Positions 5,595 through 8,966 of a stretch of DNA of 8,966 bases are shown in pieces; the stretch's first letter is position 1, and each line of letters opens with the position of its first letter. The notes beneath the pieces are model-generated. The model worked only from the letters and a program-made list of their open reading frames with translations. It was not told the origin of the DNA and searched no databases. The stretch is from positions 1 to 8,966 of the forward strand of contig DAOVDL010000016.1 in the NCBI GenBank assembly GCA_030669485.1, written 5' to 3'. Both the position numbers and the translations under genes were made by a program. The DNA is from Candidatus Bathyarchaeota archaeon (GTDB lineage: Archaea > Thermoproteota > Bathyarchaeia > Hecatellales > Hecatellaceae).

Positions 5595-6398
5595 TTATAG
5601 AAAATCGAGTGTACTTCTTAATTCTGAAATAACTTTGTTGAATTCAGGCAAATCCCTAGTCAGGTATCCTAACGCATATTTCCAGTATTTTTCAGCTTCG
5701 TCCAGCCTTTTGTGGTCAAATATTAGTTCTGGTTGATATTCCACACCGGTCATTTTGCACTTCTTTACTAGGAGTTCTTGGATTTTCCTTTTGTCAAATG
5801 GTTTCTCCTTCAACAGTCTCCAGACATCATAGTAGTCCCTTGTCTTGCCTCTCTGGATTATGCTTCTAATCTTCTCCACTAAAACCTCGGTGAGAGAGTA
5901 GACCTTAACCCTGAACTTCTCTAGGTCTGGATACTCGGGGTTTATAATTCTCCATTCAGGTTCCTCTACCAGTTTTTCCTTCAGGGTTATGTCGTGTGCA
6001 ATCCTGTTCTTAGCTCCTAGGGGTCCCACATACTGGACATTGGCAAAGATTGACCACATTCCAGAATTGAAATCTTGCAACGAAAATGTGATGCCGCTCG
6101 CAGAGGCAAGAAAGTTGAAAACTTCATCGAATCCCGCTCTTACGGCCTCAGGTCCCTTTCTATTGATGATGGTAAAATCAAGGTCCTCAGACAGTCTCCA
6201 CATCTCCGGAAAGTAGACCTTCCTTATTGCTGTGCCTCCTTTGAAAATCAGTAGGTTTCGGAGTTTTGAATCCCTGTGATAGATACCGTACAACAACCAT
6301 GTGACCGCGTAATCCTTCTCCAGCACTCCAGCGGCAAGACCAGCTTCTCTAGCCAGCCTTCTGGTTTCATCAGCAGTTATCAATAGCCCCTTCTCCAC
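5595..6398 (-). CDS. abiEii: AbiEii-type nucleotidyltransferase toxin
   Basis: The toxin half of a type IV AbiE toxin-antitoxin pair. Family members are DNA polymerase beta-like nucleotidyltransferases; studied ones are GTP-binding or add nucleotides to tRNA acceptor ends and stop growth. Numbered from GTG 6396-6398 (267 aa), the motifs are all present: FKGGTAIRK at 52-60, RLSEDLDFT at 68-76 with the two metal-binding acids Asp72 and Asp74, a further acidic strand around Asp136, and EKIRSIIQRGKTRDYYDVWRL at about 175-195 with the conserved K, R, D and D. It therefore looks active. The GTG has no clear ribosome-binding site; a TTG at 6381-6383, preceded by AGAAGGGG, overlaps the antitoxin TGA as TTGA and is a plausible coupled start (262 aa). 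It overlaps the antitoxin gene and needs it for control. Confidence 0.92.
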   Translation of the reverse strand: MEKGLLITADETRRLAREAGLAAGVLEKDYAVTWLLYGIYHRDSKLRNLLIFKGGTAIRKVYFPEMWRLSEDLDFTIINRKGPEAVRAGFDEVFNFLASASGITFSLQDFNSGMWSIFANVQYVGPLGAKNRIAHDITLKEKLVEEPEWRIINPEYPDLEKFRVKVYSLTEVLVEKIRSIIQRGKTRDYYDVWRLLKEKPFDKRKIQELLVKKCKMTGVEYQPELIFDHKRLDEAEKYWKYALGYLTRDLPEFNKVISELRSTLDFL

Positions 6399-7225
6399 TC
6401 TAAAAGCGACTCTTTAGGGACGTTTAGCCGTAAATTCCATTTAGTGTAGTGTTTTCCCTCCTTACTTGCCATAGGGTCTAATGGTGAAAAACCTTCTCCA
6501 AGGTTGGAGCTAATTTTGGAAGCTTCCCCTTCGAGAAGCTTTATTTCAAGGATTTCCGATAAATACCCCAGCCTCTTGAGGATAGCAGTGTTTCTCATTT
6601 TCAGGGAGATGTCTACGATTTTATCGAACGATATTCCATTCCTAGCGTTCCATAAACATTTGGTTACCTCTGCTATTCCACCGCAGTATTCGGGATGGTC
6701 TAGAGCGTCAGCAATAGTTTTCTCCTTGTCTGAAATATTTGTCATAGAATTGGCAACAGCAACCTTAGTGAAACCAAAGAACTTCTTACAGGTCACCGTA
6801 ACAAATCTATAGTCAACATCCAGAATCTTCCTATTCTTAAGCCTTTTAGTAGTGACCACGAATACTGTGAAAGGGGTCTGTTCGGTGAATCCATAATGGT
6901 TTAACGCACTCCAATACCCAATGTAGTAGGGATTGACTAGATTTGAAGCTATGACAAATTCATGCTCTGTATATTTGCTTTCAACCCCAGCACTTAGGGG
7001 AACTAGAAGGTATTTCCCTCTGCTTAAGAGAATGACCCACTTCTTCTTTACTAGCCTATTGGCTATTTTCATTGCATTGACATAAGAGCATCCCAGTTTT
7101 GTCCTGATGTCATGCAGGGTAAAGATGTTTTTCCTATCTTCCGCTAGTGAGGATAGGAGCCAGCTTTCCCTCTTCGATAGTCCAATTCTTATATTTTCAG
7201 TATCATTGCTACCAGACAATGTCAT
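6380..7225 (-). CDS. abiEi: AbiEi-type antitoxin / transcriptional repressor
   Basis: The antitoxin half of the AbiE pair. Numbered from ATG 7223-7225 (281 aa), it has an N-terminal winged helix (about 18-78: LSKRESWLLSSLAEDR, then FTLHDIRTKLGCSYVNAMKIANRLVKKKWVILLSRGKYLLVP). The AbiEi core follows, with YIGYWSALNHYGFTEQ near 101-116 and ISDKEKTIADALDHPEYCGG near 163-182. In characterised systems the winged helix represses its own operon and the C-terminal domain counteracts the toxin without a stable complex. The C-terminus WNLRLNVPKESLLEWRRGY is basic. Two TTG codons precede the ATG, but a TATA box about 30 nt before the ATG favours it with at most a few nt of leader. The stop overlaps the start of the toxin gene, so the two are translated together. 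Confidence 0.88.
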   Translation of the reverse strand: MTLSGSNDTENIRIGLSKRESWLLSSLAEDRKNIFTLHDIRTKLGCSYVNAMKIANRLVKKKWVILLSRGKYLLVPLSAGVESKYTEHEFVIASNLVNPYYIGYWSALNHYGFTEQTPFTVFVVTTKRLKNRKILDVDYRFVTVTCKKFFGFTKVAVANSMTNISDKEKTIADALDHPEYCGGIAEVTKCLWNARNGISFDKIVDISLKMRNTAILKRLGYLSEILEIKLLEGEASKISSNLGEGFSPLDPMASKEGKHYTKWNLRLNVPKESLLEWRRGY

Positions 7226-7250
7226 CAACAATACATAAAATATAACTTTC

Positions 7251-7258
7251 TATTTAAA
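7251..7258 (-). promoter_or_regulatory. TATA box of the AbiE operon
   Basis: The minus-strand sequence tttaaata is centred about 30 nt before the antitoxin ATG; a second AT-rich stretch, ttatatttta (7236-7245), is too close to the ATG to act as the main box. No clear inverted repeat of the kind bound by AbiEi repressors was seen nearby. The gap 7259-7391 up to the tRNA 3' end holds no gene I can support. Confidence 0.5.
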
Positions 7259-7438
7259 CACCTATCTCCATCAAACATCGACTTATGGAAGTAACTCCAA
7301 ATAAGCTAGATCAAAGTTATGACAGACATAGCCTCTCGTTCCTTTAACAAAGCCCTAGTCTTAAACCGACGGCTGTTGAACCTTTGAGTTATGGCGGGCC
7401 CGAGGGGATTTGAACCCCTGAATTCCGGCTCCGCAGGC

Positions 7439-7460
7439 TTACGCTGATCTTCTCCGCCAA
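7439..7460 (-). other. tRNA intron at position 29/30 with a complete bulge-helix-bulge site
   Basis: This 22-nt intron interrupts the 5' side of the anticodon stem. The splice site is a textbook BHB: outer helix CAGG/CCTG, 4-bp central helix GCGC (7463-7466) with GCGT (7441-7444), 3-nt bulges CG^T and AA^G, each cut after its second base, and a short inner helix TGG/TCA. Removal restores a perfect 5-bp anticodon stem. The archaeal splicing endonuclease recognises this motif. Confidence 0.88.
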
Positions 7461-7468
7461 CGGCGCCC

Positions 7469-7501
7469 TGGTCCTGACTTTCCAGCCCAAGCTTAATGGC
7501 T
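7469..7501 (-). other. probable tRNA intron in the D-loop
   Basis: About 33 nt separate D-loop base A21 from the 3' strand of the D stem. Removal restores a standard D arm. The exact ends are inferred from the tRNA fold: sliding by a base or two, or ending the 5' exon at CC, also gives acceptable D loops. The best BHB I can draw has one mismatch in the central helix (GGCC/GGAC), and a competing 8-bp helix (7499-7506 with 7485-7492) crosses the 5' junction. Confidence 0.7.
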
Positions 7502-7543
7502 TAGGCCTCTAGACGACGGGCCCAACTCTCAGAACCCGAATAT

Positions 7544-7551
7544 GCATAAAT
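7544..7551 (-). promoter_or_regulatory. TATA box of the tRNA gene
   Basis: On the minus strand the sequence atttatgc is centred about 24 nt before the first base of the tRNA (7523), the usual archaeal spacing for a transcript starting at or just before the mature 5' end. Confidence 0.5.
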
Positions 7552-7729
7552 GTTGCATCCCCATTTAAGCTTAAAGAACCTTGGCTGAAGCATACGGTCT
7601 TGGCATATATCCCAGCTTTACCACATCGAGGAGCTCTAGAAGGGTGTGCCCACGATCTGCCTGACAGAGGTTGCTTCACGAACCGTGCCCTACACAGATA
7701 GCTTCTTCGAAAACTTAAAGGATCGCGAA

Positions 7730-7737
7730 ACATATCT
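7730..7737 (+). promoter_or_regulatory. TATA-like box of the hypothetical gene
   Basis: The sequence acatatct is centred about 33 nt before the ATG at 7766 and predicts a leader of a few nt. The same acatatct recurs before the lysyl-tRNA synthetase gene (8360-8367). The remaining 7552-7729 stretch holds short inverted repeats but no gene I can support. Confidence 0.35.
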
Positions 7738-7765
7738 CAGTGTAGAGTGAGGTTGACGGGAATTG

Positions 7766-8284
7766 ATGCCTGCGGATGAGGTTAAGAAGGAGCTGTTGAA
7801 ACGGTACAGTGCAGACCCTAAGGGGTGGAGGGTTCTGGTTGGGAGAGATTCGAAGGGCTACTATGACCTGATCGTCTTACACGGCTCCGACATGTGGCAG
7901 GTTAAGGAGTTCAGGTTGAATCCATATGAATCCGTGGGTTTCGGGGTTAGGGACAGAGTCAAGGAGAATGAGTTCCTTAGAAAGGTAAGTTCTACCCATC
8001 CATTCGGGTTAAGGCCGCTTTCTCCACAACAGGTGAAGAAGGCGGTGAACGCCCTGCAAAGCGAGAGAGATGTCAACGGACTTCTCAGACAGATCATGCA
8101 AACCGAACCAGTTTCCCCCAGCAGAGTGACGAGTTCAATAGTTGCACAGGGACCTGTAATGCATTACCCAAATCCCACAAGCCTCATCTCGGGGGGACAG
8201 AGAGAACTTGACCTGAAGCTGAGAAGTGAACTTGATACCCTGCTTCAAAGAAAGCACTCACACCTATTCAGGCAATACGTCTAA
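7766..8284 (+). CDS. conserved-looking hypothetical protein
   Basis: I do not recognise a named family. The 172-residue product is soluble, without signal peptide or membrane segment. The N-terminal half (about 1-72) looks like a compact alpha-beta domain: a helix PADEVKKELLKRYS, strands WRVLVGRDSKGYYDLIVLHG and MWQVKEFRLNPYESVGFGVR, and a helix KENEFLRKV. The middle (84-111) is a basic helical segment, 112-143 is Pro- and Ser-rich and probably loose, and the last 28 residues are a charged helix ending RKHSHLFRQYV. ATG 7766 is chosen over the TTG at 7763. Its codon use and composition resemble the downstream lysyl-tRNA synthetase gene, and both are on the plus strand with a 108-nt gap containing a T tract, so they are probably separate transcripts. 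The coding character is convincing; the function is unknown. Confidence 0.8.
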   Translation: MPADEVKKELLKRYSADPKGWRVLVGRDSKGYYDLIVLHGSDMWQVKEFRLNPYESVGFGVRDRVKENEFLRKVSSTHPFGLRPLSPQQVKKAVNALQSERDVNGLLRQIMQTEPVSPSRVTSSIVAQGPVMHYPNPTSLISGGQRELDLKLRSELDTLLQRKHSHLFRQYV

Positions 8285-8292
8285 ATTCAGCG

Positions 8293-8297
8293 TTTTT
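8293..8297 (+). terminator. T tract after the hypothetical gene
   Basis: A run of five T followed by cc begins 9 nt after the stop of the hypothetical gene. Archaeal RNA polymerase often ends transcripts at such tracts, and a new TATA-like box follows before the next gene. Confidence 0.3.
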
Positions 8298-8358
8298 CCT
8301 TCACCATTGCCGCCATGGAAAATTAAATCTGGGGCATCCTCTTATCTATCAATCCGTG

Positions 8359-8367
8359 TACATATCT
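8359..8367 (+). promoter_or_regulatory. TATA-like box of the lysyl-tRNA synthetase gene
   Basis: The sequence tacatatct is centred about 30 nt before the TTG start at 8393 and predicts transcription from about 8389, so the message would have almost no leader. This agrees with a start at the TTG rather than further upstream. Confidence 0.4.
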
Positions 8368-8392
8368 AGTTTGAAGGTGGGACATCGAGGCT

Positions 8393-8966
8393 TTGGTTGA
8401 GAGTGAGGAGGTTAAACGTCGGGAGGCTCACTGGATAGACGCGGTGGTGGAGGATCTAAGTGGACGCGGGGATGATAGGTTGGTTTTCAGCACCGCCAAG
8501 ACGCCCAGCGGCCCCATCCATGTTGGAGTGGGCAGGGAACTCATCTACTGCAACGTCTTACAGCAGCTTCTCCGAGAGCGTGGAAGGGAGACCAAGTTCC
8601 TCTTCTTCGTAGACGACTTTGACTCGCTCAAAAGCTTTCCTTCTGGAACCCCCCCGGAGTTCACCCGTCACACCGAGTACCTTGGTAAACCGCTCTACCA
8701 AGTGCCATGTCCCCACGGTCACTGTGAGAGCTGGGCTAAACATTACGCTCAAGAGCTTCTAGACATCTTCCCCTCCTTCAACATCAACCCTCGAACCCTC
8801 TGGACCCATGAGGTCTACGCTGGGGAGGGGATGAAGAGTCTCATCCGAACCGCCCTGAACCGGGTGGAAGATCTTCGAGACATCTTGAATAATGTGGTGG
8901 GTCCCACTCTCGACGGTCAGAGGCTTGAAGCCTTCCAGAGGGAGATGGAGGGATGGTTCCCCTGCC
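8393..8966 (+). CDS. lysS: lysyl-tRNA synthetase, class I (5' part, cut by window end)
   Basis: This enzyme charges tRNA-Lys with lysine using ATP in the cytoplasm; the class I form is typical of archaea. The 191 codons present cover the first part of the catalytic Rossmann domain: the family opening AHWIDAVVEDL (12-22), the HIGH-equivalent PIHVG (41-45) inside TPSGPIHVGVGRE, then FLFFVDDFDSLK (69-80) and the Cys/His-rich VPCPHGHCESWAKHY (104-118), comparable to the conserved segment before the connective peptide. The KMSKS-like motif and anticodon-binding domain lie beyond the window. The frame has a TGA at 8372-8374 and no ATG or GTG after it, so TTG 8393 is the only ordinary start; a GAGG sits just before it. 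The sequence is GC-richer than the AbiE to transporter cluster. Confidence 0.95.
   Translation, partial: MVESEEVKRREAHWIDAVVEDLSGRGDDRLVFSTAKTPSGPIHVGVGRELIYCNVLQQLLRERGRETKFLFFVDDFDSLKSFPSGTPPEFTRHTEYLGKPLYQVPCPHGHCESWAKHYAQELLDIFPSFNINPRTLWTHEVYAGEGMKSLIRTALNRVEDLRDILNNVVGPTLDGQRLEAFQREMEGWFPC

Larger units (their letters stand above)
7392..7523 (-). tRNA. tRNA-Arg (anticodon GCG) inferred to contain two introns
   Basis: The acceptor arm GGGCCCG (7517-7523) pairs perfectly with CGGGCCC (7396-7402); discriminator G73 is at 7395 and CCA is encoded at 7392-7394. The T arm is AGGGG-TTCAAAT-CCCCT. The only fold that gives a standard tRNA has three exons: 7502-7523, 7461-7468 (8 nt) and 7392-7438. 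The D stem is GTCT/GGGC with two G-T pairs and loop AGAGGCCTA, position 26 is G, the anticodon stem is CCGGC/GCCGG, and the anticodon loop CTGCGGA (7430-7436) carries GCG at 7432-7434. The variable loop is AATTC, allowing the G15-C48 pair. G73 and C35 agree with archaeal arginine tRNAs. The removed segments are 33 and 22 nt and leave a 77-nt tRNA including CCA. It reads CGC and CGU codons. Confidence 0.9.

Noticed and set aside
1..7392. An integrated element ending at the tRNA 3' end, with a matching att repeat
   Set aside because: No second copy of the tRNA 3' end in the same orientation and no integrase gene is present in the window.
7479..7485. CTGGAAA on the minus strand looks like the anticodon loop of tRNA-Ser(GGA)
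   Set aside because: Its flanks do not form an anticodon stem and the spacing to the T arm gives no type II variable arm; it falls inside the D-loop intron.
7461..7523. The tRNA 5' part closely resembles the D arm of tRNA-Glu
   Set aside because: No TTC or CTC anticodon can be placed; the only loop with correct stem, T33, purine 37 and 5-nt variable loop carries GCG.
7509..7733. 74-codon minus-strand frame overlapping the tRNA 5' end
   Set aside because: It overlaps the tRNA and its promoter, has an odd Arg/Ser/Cys-rich composition and no ribosome-binding site.
1..8966. CRISPR array, insertion sequence or transposase
   Set aside because: No regularly spaced direct repeats and no transposase-like frame were seen on either strand.

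Overview
The window looks like a piece of an archaeal chromosome, most likely from the Thermoproteota and possibly a Bathyarchaeia-like lineage; the rank is an inference. The clues are a crenarchaeal-type single-OB-fold SSB next to a TRAM-domain protein, a class I lysyl-tRNA synthetase, a stand-alone Lrp-type RAM protein, a tRNA gene interrupted by introns (one with a textbook bulge-helix-bulge site), TATA boxes about 26-30 nt before start codons with very short or absent leaders, and frequent GTG and TTG starts.

Left part (1-3309). An ornithine cyclodeaminase/alanine dehydrogenase-family gene (+) converges on a two-gene minus-strand unit, SSB then TRAM, with a strong hairpin between them. 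A 340-nt gap upstream of the SSB holds a long imperfect hairpin and a second structured stretch with its own TATA box and T tract, which could be a small RNA. Two small plus-strand regulator-like genes follow: a winged-helix protein and a RAM-only protein whose TATA box lies inside a perfect 18-nt palindrome. The space between them is protein-like in the winged-helix reading frame but broken by stops, suggesting a decayed longer gene.

Middle part (3310-7225), all on the minus strand. In order of transcription: AbiEi-type antitoxin and AbiEii-type nucleotidyltransferase toxin (overlapping, a type IV toxin-antitoxin pair), a small P-loop kinase, a cysteine-rich DUF3795-like protein, and a cation diffusion facilitator with unusual residues at one metal site. 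The kinase and the DUF3795-like gene appear to have their own promoters, so this is a cluster rather than one operon. It looks like accessory DNA placed just beyond the 3' end of a tRNA gene, although no flanking att repeat was found.

Right part (7392-8966). A tRNA-Arg(GCG) gene on the minus strand is inferred to contain two introns (about 33 nt in the D-loop and 22 nt at position 29/30), leaving a middle exon of only 8 nt. Divergently from it come a conserved-looking protein of unknown function and the first 191 codons of class I lysyl-tRNA synthetase, cut by the window end. The most distinctive items are the doubly interrupted tRNA, the promoter palindromes, the possible small RNA and the altered metal site of the transporter.
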